Source: Chlorocebus sabaeus (taxonomy: Eukaryota > Chordata > Mammalia > Primates > Cercopithecidae). From it: a stretch of 64,000 nucleotides of DNA. Under the pieces are notes generated by a model. It was not told where the DNA came from. It ran no database searches and saw only the letters and a program-made list of their open reading frames with translations. Location: positions 56,725,435 through 56,789,434 of the forward strand of contig NC_132904.1 in NCBI RefSeq assembly GCF_047675955.1, given 5' to 3'. This document shows, piece after piece, positions 47,104-59,040 of this stretch. The position numbers were made by a program, and so were the translations under genes. Each line of letters starts with the position of its first letter. The stretch's first letter is position 1.

Positions 47104-47974
47104 AAACAGCCAGTCTGAAGTATCCATTACTCAGGTCCCAAGGTGACCTTTCTCTCCTCAGATTTCCTTCTTGGCCCTGTGCCCTGTACTTTCTTCACTG
47201 TGTTCAAGTGTCATAGCTATCAGGCCACTATCACGGATATCATGTATCCTTCCTGGTGCTCACACACCTGTCACCTTGTAAAACATGGACATTAGTGTGA
47301 ACACAGGACAGCTTTGCTCTTTCTCTTCCTGCCTTTCCCCTGTCAGAGAAGTTGATCCATTAAGTAATTATGTTTGGTCTATTGTAATTACAGATGGAAC
47401 CACTCAGGGGCAAAGGTCTGACTCTTCCTGGTAGGTGTAACAGATAGTTCACCTGTGAACGAACATCAGCTTACAGATTATGAGGACTTAAGGTTGCAAG
47501 AATGAAGATTTCAGACTCCAAGATGCCTTATTCTTTGGGCCTTGAGCAGGTTAGTAGTCCCCTGGGGAAAAGAGAACATTTTATTTGTGGGGCTGGGCCC
47601 AGAGCAGGGTAAGACTGCTCTCTGAGCTGAAGCCTCTTCCTTGCAGTGAGGGTCTTCCTAGGAACATTGATGCTGCCTCAAACGTCCTCTTTTTTCCAGA
47701 GTAGGGAAGACTCCCACTGATCTGAGAATGAGCCCAGAGGCTTGTTTGGGGACTGTTTTACTCTGATACTACCTGGATATCTAGCTTCCTTTACCCCTGT
47801 TCTGCTTAACAGAACTGCCAAGCCCAGAAGTACCTTTGCACTCCTGGTTTTCAGTGGACAGAGGAAGCTTTAGATAAAGACTTTAGACCCTGCCTTGCAG
47901 AGACAAGACTTGAGGCCATTGAAGCTGTAGGAAGGCCTGCCCAGGGATGGTCCTGCCATGAGGAGGCTGCAGCC

Positions 47975-48005
47975 CTATAAGAGGGCTCAAGATTGTGAAT
48001 TCTGC
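47975..48005 (+). repeat. 31-bp exact direct repeat, copy 1 (RIC3 3' UTR)
   Basis: Starts CTATAAGAGGGCTCAAGATT and ends GAATTCTGC. Lies inside a 40-bp segment (47966-48005) bounded by the 15-bp repeat TCCTGCCATGAGGAG (47951-47965 and 48006-48020). Confidence 0.97.
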
Positions 48006-49103
48006 TCCTGCCATGAGGAGCTCAGAAGGCCAGGAAGCCAGCAATTGGGGAGAGAATCTGTGCGCTTATGGACAGGCCTTACCTAAAGCTGTTTCTGAAT
48101 GTTGCACCCTTTGAGAAATTTGTTCTCAGAAGCACATAAATTGAAACAGAAATGAGAACTGATCTTGTATACAAAGTGCCAACTCAACAGGGAAGTTGGA
48201 GTATGTCTGTTGCAGAGAACCAATGTAGCAGTGCCCAGGGGTAGAGACCATATGTTCCATACTCAGATATTTGGGTCTTTCGAGAGAGCTGGGGAAAGTC
48301 GCAACTAGATTAGGCCTGGGAGATTTTGACCAAACTAAAGACCTTTTCTCCTTACTGCATCTGACGCATGTCTTGAGACAAGATAGTACCCATGAATTAT
48401 ATCATGAAGTATGTGTGAATTCAGTTTACATGTAAGACCTGAGAGTTTGAAGAGGGCACATTCCCAAAGACATTCCCAGTCATGAAATGTACAAGACTGG
48501 AAAATTAAGAAATTATGTAAAGGTAGATATGGCTTTTAGAGTTACATTATGCTTGGCATGAATAAGATGCCGGGAAAATAGTTTAAAATCATACATCAGC
48601 ATACAGACTGCTGTTAGAAGGTATGGGATCATAGTAAGATAATCTGTCAGCTACTACTAGGCATTTATTGTTAACTGAGTTACAGAGAAGAGTCATTCAA
48701 GACTGAATTTATGAAAGTATATTGCATCTATCTCTGTGTAGAACATTTGCTTCACATTGTAAAGAATGCAGTTTAAAATGTATTGAATGCAATCTAGATG
48801 TACACTAAAGGTGAAAAATAACAGGTGCTCTTTACTGTTTCGATAAATTGTTTTCTGTTATTTCCCTTCGTTTACTATGAGGGGTTGATTTATGAGGAGA
48901 GCTCTGGGTTCCTCGCTCAGATTTCCTTTTTGCCCTAGGATATGATTCCCTTATTAGAGATAAATACTTCTGTTTTCTTCTAGCTAATTCATTCATTTAG
49001 CAGTCAGTTGCTCAGTGCTAGGTACTAGGAACAGAGGCTCAATTTCTGCTCTCAAAAAACTCAATGTAATGAGAGCGCCTGACAGATACAATGAACTATG
49101 ACT

Positions 49104-49134
49104 CTATAAGAGGGCTCAAGATTGTGAATTCTGC
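49104..49134 (+). repeat. 31-bp exact direct repeat, copy 2 (RIC3 3' UTR)
   Basis: Identical to 47975-48005. It sits at the start of a sense MIR-like stretch, so it is probably the original. Confidence 0.97.
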
Positions 49135-49260
49135 AGGCAGAGAAACATGAACCATGGTCTGTCCCTGCATTTTCTAGCTGTGGAATCTTGGATCGGCTCC
49201 TTAACTGGTCTGAGCTTTGGCTTCAGGGTAGTAAAGGGAAGAGTATTAAAAGTTCTGGTT
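49104..49260 (+). mobile_element. MIR-like
   Basis: TTTTCTAGCTGTGGAATCTT and TGGTCTGAGCTTTGGCTTCA fit a sense MIR at low similarity. Confidence 0.5.
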
Positions 49261-50701
49261 AAATGAAATCAGTGTGTGTAAAACAGCATTGGTTGTAGCT
49301 CATACATGATAACCACTCATTAAGTGGTAATTATGTTTTTATTATAAGGGCTATGCGATAATTCAGACATGGGCCCAAAACTACAGGAAAGAGAAATTGT
49401 TTTTGCTAAAGTATTTCCAAGACACTTCAGTTTCTTGGGAGGTGGGCCTTGAGGCATGCTAAGAACTTCTTCAGGTGGGCAAAGAAGAGATGACATTCTT
49501 GGCAGAAAGAGATGTTGAAAAAAGCAGTAGGGTGTCAAAATACATGGATGTTCAAGTATTTTGATGAGGCTGTTATGTAAAGTGTTGTTAGTCTTTGGGG
49601 AAAATTGGCGTATGGAAATTCCTGCCAGAAGTACTAAGCCCTTATGGTAGTTCTTCCTGCCCTAGCTCTTGGTTGGTTTATATATAAGGAATATATTTGT
49701 GTATTTATATCAGACATTTGGATGTACCTTTCAGTTATTTAGAATTCAGACAATTCTTTTTGGATTTTCCAGAATTACTTTATCCTTCAGGGATGATAGT
49801 TATGTGTGTATACAACCCAGGAAGACAAAATCATGGGACTGGTTTTTGTTGCCAGGGCTGCTGTTTCTTTCCTTGAGGTCTTCATTTCTCACAACAAGGG
49901 GGCTGGGAACTTGATCAGTCCCCTGGCCTTTAGGCAGTGTGGCAGAGTACACAAGTCATACCTCTATGGACAGTTAGCCCACAAAACAACTGCATAATCT
50001 GGGATCATTCTTGATAAATCAGGTGGGTAGTGCAGCCAGGAGATCCTCTTTCCTGGTCACAACGGGAGCACAAAGAAACCATTTCATTATCTCCATGACT
50101 AGCTCCAGAAGCTAAGCCCAGGGAGGTGTGCTGAGGAGTGGAGGTGTATTTGGCCTGTAGAAGCAGTGGCCTTTGAGAACCATACTCTGCACCTTATATG
50201 GCTTGGGTGATCAAATAACTTATGGTCCAAATGTAAACACCTTGGAAAAGGGAGCTTTGATGTAATTATGCCAAGGTGATAGTTATAAACTAAGACTATC
50301 CTGGACATAGGGCCACCTCTGTCTATAGCCGTCTAAGATTTTTCAACCTACTGACTAAACAAACAAAACCCTCTTTCCATTTTAGAATATCCTGTATATG
50401 CTATTTCCCACCAGGGGCAGAGGCAGAGGCCACAGGAGATAGGCCATGGTTCAGGTAGGAAATGCCCTTGGTCACCTCAGAACTCTAGATCTGGGGGAGT
50501 AAACAAACCTTATTTATTACCCCACTCTCAAAGTTCCCTTCAATCTGGACTATTTGTGTTCCAAAGAAAAATTTAATACTTTAGCTATTCAGCAATATTG
50601 AGAAAAAAACATGAATACACTTATGACTTTGCCTTGACCATTGACTTTTCTAAAATGTGCTTCCTTTTCATTTCCCTTTTTTTATACAAAGAAAATAGGC
50701 T

Positions 50702-50983
50702 GGCCGGGCGTGGTGGCTCAAGCCTGTAATCCCAGCACTTTGGGAGGCCGAGACGGGCGGATCACGAGGTCAGGAGATTGAGACCATCCTGGCTAACACG
50801 GTGAAACCCCATCTCTACTAAAAAAATACAAAAAACTAGCAGGGCGAGGTGGCGGGCGCCTGTAGTCCCAGCTACTCGGGAGGCTGAGGCAGGAGAATGG
50901 CCTGAACCCGGGAGGCGGAGCTTGCAGTGAGCTGAGATCCAGCCACTGCACTCCAGCCTGGGCGATGGAGTGAGACTGTGTCT

Positions 50984-51014
<31 letters not shown>
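50702..51014 (+). mobile_element. Young AluY in the RIC3 3' UTR
   Basis: Nearly consensus AluY (GGCCGGGCGTGGTGGCTCAA) with a 13-bp target duplication AAAGAAAATAGGC (50688-50700 and 51015-51027). Near its 3' end it reads GAGATCCAGCCACTGCACTC instead of the usual GATCGCGCC. The GATCC-GCC form is one that I associate with Old World monkey AluY subfamilies. The only Alu between 47,100 and 64,000. Confidence 0.95.
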
Positions 51015-51016
<2 letters not shown>

Positions 51017-52020
51017 AGAAAATAGGCCAAATTTCTCCTCTTAGGTCATTCCTTAACCTCTCAGAGAACCAGTTTCCCCATGAATTGGGAAATGCTCTCT
51101 TTACAGGGCTGTTTGGATTGAATAAGATGCTGTTTATAAAATGTCTGTGCCAGGGCAAAGCATATGGTAGGCGCTTGGTGACAGCATGTTCACCGTCACC
51201 ACCAAGTCCAGTGTTGCTGAGATGTCACACTTGACACCCTCTAAGGCTACCCTGACTGCCAGGAGTGGCGCAGGGCCCTTCTGCAGTCTCTGGGTGCCTT
51301 TAGTTATAACCTCCTCTGGGTCAGACCATTAGCTTTCATGTCTGCTTCTAGCTACCACTAGAGCCTCCCTTCCTTTTTGGTTTCAAATCTGTCAAATCTG
51401 CCACAGCTGCCCTGCAACAAAAAAGATTCCTAAGCATGTCTAAGTCCTGTTTAAATGGGTTAGGGTCCAAGCAAGCCCAGAGAAATCAAGTGGTTGGGTC
51501 TTTTGTACCTTTTTCATCTCTACAGCCCTGTTCTCTTCTAAAGGCCAGGCCCACAGGAGATACTGAGGAACCACCAGCCCCTTCAGGTGGCACAGCAGAC
51601 CCTGAAGAGAACTGCTCTAACTTAAGAACCTTCTGACTTCACCATTTTTCCAGTCTCTGGGTGTGGTTCTGATGAACCTTAAACTTGAAAGGGACAGCCA
51701 GAGGGAGGACAGTGTTGACCTACATGTCATTGGTGAGGTTATGACCTCTTTGCTATTACCACCTACTTACCCACCTGAGGCTGCTAGGAAACAATGAATG
51801 AAAGGTACAGAAAAAAGGAAGTAAACAGGGCTTTTTTCCCCCTTTTATAAAAAAAGTACACGAAAATGTTGAAACAATTCAAGTTTAATTTGTTGATATA
51901 TGTCTGTACTTAGACAAACACTAAATTCTACAACATACATAATGTCAACATGGGAAAATACCAAGTTTGTCATTGCACATACCAATAAATAAATACATTT
52001 GCTCCAGAATACCAAAGAAG

Positions 52021-52026
52021 TTTATT
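52021..52026 (-). terminator. TUB: Poly(A) signal, probable TUB end
   Basis: TTTATT on the + strand is AATAAA on the - strand. Downstream on the - strand, about 51930-51960 reads a GT-rich sequence with TGTATGTTGT, as expected of a downstream element. Cleavage would fall near 52,000. The next upstream candidate is TTTATT at 53097-53102. Confidence 0.65.
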
Positions 52027-52039
52027 CAAAAAGTCACTT

Positions 52040-52045
52040 AATAAA
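52040..52045 (+). terminator. RIC3: Poly(A) signal, probable RIC3 end
   Basis: A canonical AATAAA followed about 8 bp later by a T-rich tract. Two overlapping AATAAA copies lie about 55 bp upstream (51984-51993) and another at 52094-52099, so several cleavage sites are possible. Confidence 0.6.
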
Positions 52046-52439
52046 AGCACAGTTTTGTAAATTTGTCTAAAACTCCAGATAATCTTGAACAAAAATAAAT
52101 GTCTGACCACTCCAAAATAGGAAAAGACAACTTGTGCAAATAGACACACACATTCTAGGTATTGTGAAAACTGGCTGTGTTCCCAGCAAGAGCTACTGCA
52201 CCCTCCTGACCAAGCAGTCAGGTTTCCCTTTCCTAGCCATTCTAAGTTGCCTTCTAAGAAAATCTGGATCTCAGCCTCATCTCCAGCTTTGCCTGGACCT
52301 TGCTAGGGGGAGGGAGGGACAGGAGCACAGAGGAGAGGGATGTGATGTCTTAGGAAAGAAAAAAAGGCACAGTAATGAGCTATAAAGGTAGTGATGAAAG
52401 CAAGGAGTAAGTTTCATTCACCCCGAATCCTACAGCAAG

Positions 52440-52580
52440 CTTTGACAATGTAACATCTTCATCTTGTGGTTAGGAAAATGGACCTAGAGAGATTACATGG
52501 TTTGCTCAAAATCACATAGCTACTCAGTGCAGTAGTGCTTTCTCTAAGACCAACTTGCCTTTTCAAACTTGGTTGGAAAT
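52440..52580 (-). mobile_element. MIR fragment
   Basis: Antisense core GGAAAATGGACCTAGAGAGA, then CAAAATCACATAGCTACTCA. Confidence 0.6.
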
Positions 52581-55308
52581 TTTAAAAACCAAACCTGTCA
52601 TAATGTCTGTTCTGCCTCTCCCAACTGTATCCTGAGATGACAGAAAATTCCAGGTGGCCATAAACTCAAACAAGAGCCCAGCCCTTGGCTTATTACTGGT
52701 GGCTACTACAAGCCTACACACCAGAGCCCAGGGTAGTATAGAGTCCCAACTCTGGGCCCTGACTGCAGATCATTCAGGTCCCAGTAACAGTGAAAGCAGA
52801 CGCATTCAGCTATCTGGAGAAGCGTAATCTGAGGGCCACTTGGCATCCTGGGTTGACACAGGGATGCCGCAGCTGGGGTAAGGAATTAGAGAAGGGAAGG
52901 CCAGTGTTACTGCAGTAAGAGAAAACCAGGAAGTCCATCTAGGAGATGGAATTTGTGCTTTCATAACAGAGCCATGGAAATGGCTATCTCAGCATCTCCC
53001 CTCACTGCAGACTCCATTGTAAGCAAAGCATGGACCTTTTTCTTTCAAATCAACCCTGTCACTTGTTAAATTTAGAACTACCTCTAAATGCTACGTTTAT
53101 TTAAGAGGTAAATGTCCTGCAGGCTCCAAAAGTTCTCTTACAGCTTCTGACTATCACAGTCCTGTCTTCCAACACCTGTCTTTGCCATAGGTCTGGACCT
53201 TATGTGCTTCCTCTGAACTAGTGTCGTGATTTTTAAGGCACATTCACTAGAATATGTTCAATTTCAACCGAAAACATACGTGCAACATACCAATTTCTTC
53301 AGGCAATGCAGAGTGGGAACTGAAAAGCTAACAACATTCTTGGATGGTGTCCTCTCACTCAGAACCCTGAGAGAAAAAGCTGGTATTTTCCCAGGTATAC
53401 CTTCTGTTCAAAGAGCATGAAATGAATGGACAAAATCCACAGGCAATCATAACATCCTTATTCCTTTCCTACTCATTCTCAGGAATATAATCACAATTAA
53501 GAAACCTCAGTTGATTGCTGATTGCCCTTTTCCCCAAATATACACAGAGACACGCAGACACACACATATACAGACCGACACAGAGCACCTTGGAGCCAGA
53601 AGGAAAGAAAAGCTAGACTTGGAGAAGAGTTGGGAAAGTGAACTTCACCACTCTGCAGAATTGTTCTGGGGCAGAGGGTGTAGAGTTTTCAGGTGTGGTC
53701 CCAGGAGCGGTTACAGAGAAGCTGCCTAAACTCCCAGCTGCCCAATACCTTTGGGACTGCTCATTCTGTCATTAATTCCCTGCCCAATCAAGGACCATCC
53801 ATCCAGCAAGAGGGTATGAAGGGCAAGAACTCTCACTGTGGGAGAGGCTGAACCCAGGTGGTTTCCAGGGGCGCCAACAGCTTTACGAGTCCATGCGCCC
53901 ATAGCCCCAGGGCCAGTATTCAAGGAAAACCAGCATCACCAGGAGTGCACTCAGCTGCTGAGGCTTGTCACTCAATGCCTGACAGAGCTTTGTGGCTGAG
54001 GTTACCCTTCTCCACACTCAGACGAGAAAGCTCAGCCCATGTTTCCTGACCCCACCAAAAGATCTAGCCAACTCCCTCTTCTGTGTGCTACAGGACAAAG
54101 CAGAGGCCAAGAGTTTTCCTTTGTGCTTCTGATTTTTCCACTACCACCAGGGTCTCTGTCTTACCAGAACTCAGAACCAGCCTGTTTTATCTTAAAATCA
54201 TAGATCCAGAGAAATAGCTTGACCTGACATTAGAGGTGATCTAGTTTCCATCATCTCAAATGTCACTACATTTCTTCTCCTTAAAGGCAGGGAAGGAAGG
54301 GCTAAACTGGAACTATAGAAAGGAGGATGGCACCATGATAACTCGCCAGCCCTGGCACAGAAAGTTCTAGTGCCCTCTAGAAACTGGACCATGTTAATGC
54401 AAACATTAACCAATGTTAATCATTGGAGGGGCCTCTCACAGATGTACGGCCAAGGTGTGGGCAGATCCTGCTAGAACAGGTATGCCTTGCTTTAAGCATT
54501 CAAAATAGGAAAATCTACATTACAAAGAAATGAGAGCATATTCTACTTAAGTCAAAACAAGTCCTTCACCTACAAAGCCTAACATGTTTAAAATACAACT
54601 TATATTTAAAAAAATTTCTACTTTGCTTTTCCAAACATATGTACTCTAAAGCAAGGTACAATCCCTGCTTGCTTCCCACCGATTCCAGATCTCTATCTGG
54701 GCAAGAAGCTTCCACCAGGGTAAATGACAAATGAGCAAGAGCTTGAGCTTAGAGTTCCGAAGCCTGCCAGGTGGATGGTGCCATCCAAGGAGAAATAGCG
54801 GCAGTGGAGGGAGTTAGGCTCAGCCCCAGAACCTTTATGCACTCTCACCTAGACCAAAAAGTGTGCGGCAGCCTTACTAAGGCCTGCCTACTGCTGAGTA
54901 GCCCTCAAAGAGGGGCCAGACACAGGCCAGTCCTGGATCATACTCACATGCAAAAAGCCAGACAACTTTCAACAGCAAACTGCCTGATTTCCTACTGGAA
55001 TGGTTTCAATCTTATGTATCAACTCTGTTGTTTCTAAGTCTCTGGAATCGGGGGGAGTGAGGAGGACATGCAGAATGGGCCCCAGGAGGCCAGAGATACT
55101 AGTTTCTTGGGGGACAATAGGAACAAAGAAATCAAGAGAACTTGAAGTTCTGAATGCTGCCATTAACCAGCTAGGTGACCTAGGGCAAGCCCCATTTTCT
55201 GTGATTCACCTAAAGCAACAAGGTTGTACTAGATCCCTAAGGGTCCTGCCACCGCTGATCTCTTGTGGTTCTAAAATATTGCCTGACAGCAGTGAGAGAG
55301 TTGGGTCG

Positions 55309-55332
55309 AGAGAGAGAGAGAAAGAGAGAGAA
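55309..55332 (+). repeat. GA-rich simple repeat
   Basis: GAGAGAGAGAGAAAGAGAGA in the TUB 3' UTR, which is CT-rich in the transcript. Confidence 0.85.
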
Positions 55333-56303
55333 TTCTTCAAGGAGCATGCCATGGCCTGAGAATGGTTCTCTGGCAGCAGGATCCCCAGGCATGCCTAGCT
55401 GTGTGCAGTCAGCTGGTGACCTGGACCCCATCTGTATTTCCTGGGGGTTGTGCTGGGCTGCTCAGCAGAGAGCTCCTGGGGCAGCTGAGAGAACTCCCAG
55501 AACCACCTTGATCCAGGGACCCCGTTCATGCACTTCTGCATGCCGAGCCTGTGTCCTGCAGGCCCCTCCACTAAGACAGCCCTGACAATTGGATTCCTAC
55601 TGCCTCTGTGAGACACAGCAAACCTGGAGAAATCAAATGCACTAGAACCCTAGCCACCAGCTGATTCCCACAGCCACAGCGAGCCAGGCACCTGCAATCC
55701 TGACAGGGTCCTGCCACTTACTTGTCCCCACCACCCTCCCAACTTCTCTCAGGGTTGGGTGAGGCCTTCTTTAGTTGAAGGGCTTTCTGCAGTTGTTTAA
55801 GGGCCAGGCTCGGCCACCAAGCCCTTTGCTACATAAAGTTGACGTGGCCTTCATACATACACACACTCACTGTGCCCCTACCTGCTGAAGTACCGGATGC
55901 CATCTGACTCCTTGCCTGAGTGGATGACTGGGCCACAGCAGCCCTGCATTGTGCTTCCTCTCCCTCTAATGCCTCTTCTGGCCTTCCCAGCTGAAGAGGT
56001 TATTCAGCTTGGTAAGCACGACCACGACACACTACTACCCCAAGGGTGGGAGTGTGTGATCTCGGGGCACGAAAGAGTTATTTTCATCCCTTCACACCCA
56101 CCCACCCGCTCTCCACTACTCCCCTGCCTTACTAGTAGAGGCAAAGGAGCCAGTTCCTGGCTGGCTGGGCCAGGGAGCCCACTGAAGGCCAAAGCTTCAT
56201 CTGGCAGAAGGCCTATATACAGAGGGTAGGCAGGGCTGTCTCCACAGGCAGGCAGGCAAGCTCCGCTCCAGGCTGGGCAACCCCAAAGGGCACGAAGAGG
56301 CCT

Positions 56304-56437
56304 CTACTCACACGCCAGCTTGCTGTCGAAGCTGGACAGGGCAATGGCAAAGGCCTGCAGCGCACACAGCGGGTAGTTGTAATCCATGGTGAACACATCC
56401 TCTGCTACCCGGCCAAACTGCATCACGATGTAGTCCG
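56304..56437 (-). CDS. TUB: TUB last coding exon
   Basis: TUB encodes tubby, a membrane-tethered protein that binds PI(4,5)P2 and carries receptors into cilia. On the - strand the exon begins after the acceptor CCCCAG, completes a Pro codon and reads [20 protein letters not shown], then [20 protein letters not shown], then ACE and TAG. This is the C-terminal signature of the tubby domain: the hydrophobic helix that threads the beta-barrel and the invariant FDSKLACE end. Nothing is broken. The mouse tubby obesity mutation alters exactly this end of the protein (established knowledge). Confidence 0.97.
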
Positions 56438-56924
56438 CTGGGGCCAAGCACAGGCACAGACAGAGAAAAGGACAGGGCAGGAATGGTAGAGCCAGGGAAG
56501 GATAGACAGACACCCAAAGCACATGAGGGAAGAAAAAGTGAGAAGCGGAGATGCCAGGGGAATCACAAAGGAAGTAAAACAAAGGCCAATTGGGAGAAGT
56601 GGCAGCAAAGAGGTAGCAGATGGCAAAGAAGAAAGTAAGATGCATGTGAACACCAGGGGACAGAGAAGAGGAAAAGTCCTTTTAAGGGGTGTTCCCATGC
56701 CTGAGACTCTGCTGAATACACAGAATCTAGGACCAGGGCTGCAAAGACGGTTCTTCCAGGACCTCCCAGTCATTAGGGTTAGAAAGTTCCATACATCTAA
56801 CCTAAGCTGTATAGCTCATATTTTTAAACTCTAGCCAGTGTAGGCCGTGGTAGGTGGGCTGAACCCTATGCTAAGGGCCTTGGGTATCCTACGGACCATA
56901 GTGAGTAGGGACAGAAACACTCAC

Positions 56925-57096
56925 GGTCATTGCCATGGATGATCTGGAAGTTCTTCACAGAGGCCTGCGTGACGCGCCCATGGAAGTTGAGTACATAGGA
57001 CTGTGTGTCATCATTCCAGACAGGTGTCTTGTTTTGCAGCTCGATGATACTCTCCGTGTTCTTATTCTGCCAGCGTGCTAGCAGTGTCTCATGCTC
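56925..57096 (-). CDS. TUB: TUB coding exon (tubby domain)
   Basis: The 172-nt exon lies between acceptor CTCCCAG and donor GTGAGTG on the - strand. It reads EHETLLARWQNKNTESIIEL, QNKTPVWNDDTQSYVLNFHG, then RVTQASVKNFQIIHGND, and ends one base into Pro. It contains the PVWN and NFHGRV barrel strands typical of all tubby-like proteins. The frame joins exactly to both neighbours. Confidence 0.97.
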
Positions 57097-57321
57097 CTGG
57101 GAGGGCAGCCTCACCTGAGCCAGGCCCAGGCCTTTGGCACCATGACCACCCCAAAGAGGGATCTATCCCAGGAATGGGGGTCCTTAGATTTCCCTAGACC
57201 TACAGGACTTTCTCATATGGTATCCCCTCCACATATACCCATCAGCTGGAGTTCTGCCCTTAGAAGCTCATGCAGGGACTAGGATGATGGGGAAAGAGGG
57301 GAGTGAAGGGTAGAGACTCAC

Positions 57322-57420
57322 GTTGCGGGGGCGGATGGAGACTCTCTCGTGAACCATGTTCATGCCTGGAACAATCACACTCATCTTCCGAGGCCCCTTG
57401 AAGCCTAAGACGTTTGTCTC
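57322..57420 (-). CDS. TUB: TUB coding exon (tubby domain)
   Basis: The exon has exactly 33 codons, phase 0 at both ends, between TCCCAG and GTGAGT. It reads ETNVLGFKGPRKMSVIVPGM then NMVHERVSIRPRN. The GPRKM motif is diagnostic for tubby-like proteins. Confidence 0.97.
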
Positions 57421-57864
57421 CTGGGAAAGAGAATGCAACACTGGCCACCTGAGGCATCTATTTACCTACTGGAGAAGGTGGGGGGGGGACGGGAATAAAA
57501 ATGAAGAGCTAGTTCCCACCATCTCCACTCTGAAGTCTAACACGCATCTCTCTAAACCTAACACGGCCAGAACTGAGCTCCTGCATCTCTACTCTGCCAG
57601 AACTAGCTCCTCTTATGCATCATCCTTGCTTCCGCTCACGGCAATGCAATTCTTCCAATCACTGCGGCAAACTACTTGGTCACACTCAAAGTCCCCTCTT
57701 CCACATCCTACTTCTAATCCATCAGGAGTTTCTGTCAGCTCTAGCTTCCAATTATACCCAGAACTCCACCACTTTTCACCACTAGCTTCTCTCACCAAGA
57801 TCATTGTAACAGCCTTTACCTGGACTCCTGGTTTCTGTTCTTGGCCCTCCTATTCCTCCTTCCC

Positions 57865-58400
57865 ACCATTTGTTCTCAACACACCAGCCAGTGCTCAGGC
57901 ACGTTAAGTTAAATGATCTTTCTCCTCTGCTCAAAACCCTCCAGTGGCTCCCCAGCTCACTCCGAGTAAAAGCTGGAGACGTGACTTTACCTGCACGTGG
58001 GCCCCATGACCTTACTCTCCTCACCATTTACTCCCTGGCGTCTACTCCATTCCTTCTTCATACCAGGCATTCAGGACTTTTGCCCTCACTGTGTCCCCTA
58101 GACATGTACACTGCTGTTTTTCACTTCCTTCTGGTCTTTACTCAAGAGCTACCTCAGTGAGGCCCTCCCTGCCATTCTGAAAATCTCACACATACCTTGA
58201 CATTTGCTATCCCTCCTCCCCTACTTTTTCTTCTTAGCGTTTTTAAAGAACATACTTACTTCACTGATAGATCTATTTCATGGCTTGTCTTCCCTACTAG
58301 GACTTTAAGTCCCATAAAGGTACACATTTATGTCTGTTCATTACCATATCCTTAGTGCCTCAAACAGTATGCATAGTTGGAGCTCATCAAGAACTTGAAG
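57865..58400 (+). mobile_element. L2, long relic
   Basis: Sense L2: CTCAAAACCCTCCAGTGGCT, then CCTTACTCTCCTCACC, GTGAGGCCCTCCCTGCC and the 3' part GGACTTTAAGTCCCATAAAG. In a TUB intron. Confidence 0.8.
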
Positions 58401-58554
58401 ACTCAGGCTGCCTCCCCAAAACTGGTCAGCAGGTGGCACCAAAGGATCATACAAAGTAGCTGTGGATTACTTCTGGCCTCCAAGAAGTGCCTATGCCCAG
58501 GGTGATGAGATACCTACCCCTCATTTTTAAAATGAAGAAACAGGTTCAAAGAGG

Positions 58555-58695
58555 TAGAGTAATCCCCTATATTTATATACCAGTTTGGTCATTTTTGAGC
58601 TGTGTGACGTTGCTGCAGCTGAGCTTCAGTTTCCTCATCTATAAAGAAAATAGGATCTACCTCTTAGGTTGAACATTCAGTGAGATGACAAAGAG
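58555..58695 (+). mobile_element. MIR
   Basis: Sense MIR with TTTGAGCTGTGTGACGTTGC and CTTCAGTTTCCTCATCTATA. Confidence 0.75.
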
Positions 58696-59040
58696 CCCGG
58701 TAATCCATGTAGAACCTGGCATGCCAGAGGGATGATCTGGGAAATGCACAGACAAGAACCCAGGCCTACCGTCTCCTTCTGTCTAAGAGACTCCTGGCCT
58801 GGACTGCAGAGAGCCAGGCCTGGTTTTCTGAGCTCCCCAAGTAGATGGCCGGCTGTGGTGTGAGCTCTGAAGTCAGGAGACAGCCCCTGTCCTAGGCCAG
58901 GATCACTCCACAGAGGACAGCCCTTCTCCACACAGCCTTGTCTGCCCACTAAGATGGATGGGATAGGCTCTAGATCAGGCAACAAGTCTTGGGTTTCATA
59001 TCTACCTTGGAAATCAGAGACCCCCGAACCTAGGACTCAC

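Larger units (their letters stand above)
47104..52060 (+). other. RIC3: RIC3 3' UTR
   Basis: The long untranslated tail starts after the TGA at 47101. The end is placed about 15 bp past the AATAAA at 52040-52045, which is followed by a T/GT-rich stretch (52053-52068). Earlier AATAAA hexamers at 51984-51989 and 51988-51993 are alternatives. It contains an AluY (50702-51014), a MIR-like stretch near 49150-49260 and the 31-bp direct repeat described in the findings. The length, about 4.9 kb, agrees with my memory of a long RIC3 UTR, but the exact end needs cDNA evidence. Confidence 0.7.
52000..56303 (-). other. TUB: TUB 3' UTR
   Basis: The stretch follows the TAG at 56304-56306 on the - strand down to the AATAAA at 52021-52026. 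It is Alu-free. Visible inside are an antisense MIR near 52440-52580, a short CA-rich patch near 53551-53585, a GAGA purine tract at 55309-55332 and a MIR-like patch near 55140-55260. Short open frames here look random. That the whole stretch is one UTR is inferred from the absence of splice evidence and from the known long TUB tail. Confidence 0.65.
57421..59040 (-). other. TUB: TUB intron containing L2 and MIR
   Basis: 1.62 kb between two tubby-domain exons. It holds a long L2 relic and a MIR (listed separately) and a G-run at 57481-57489. The open frame at 57356-57907 (+) runs through exon antisense and L2 and is not a gene. Confidence 0.8.

Noticed and set aside
57356..57907. 183-codon frame on the + strand opposite TUB exons
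   Set aside because: It begins on the antisense of a TUB exon and continues into L2; no family match and no sign of its own promoter or splice sites.
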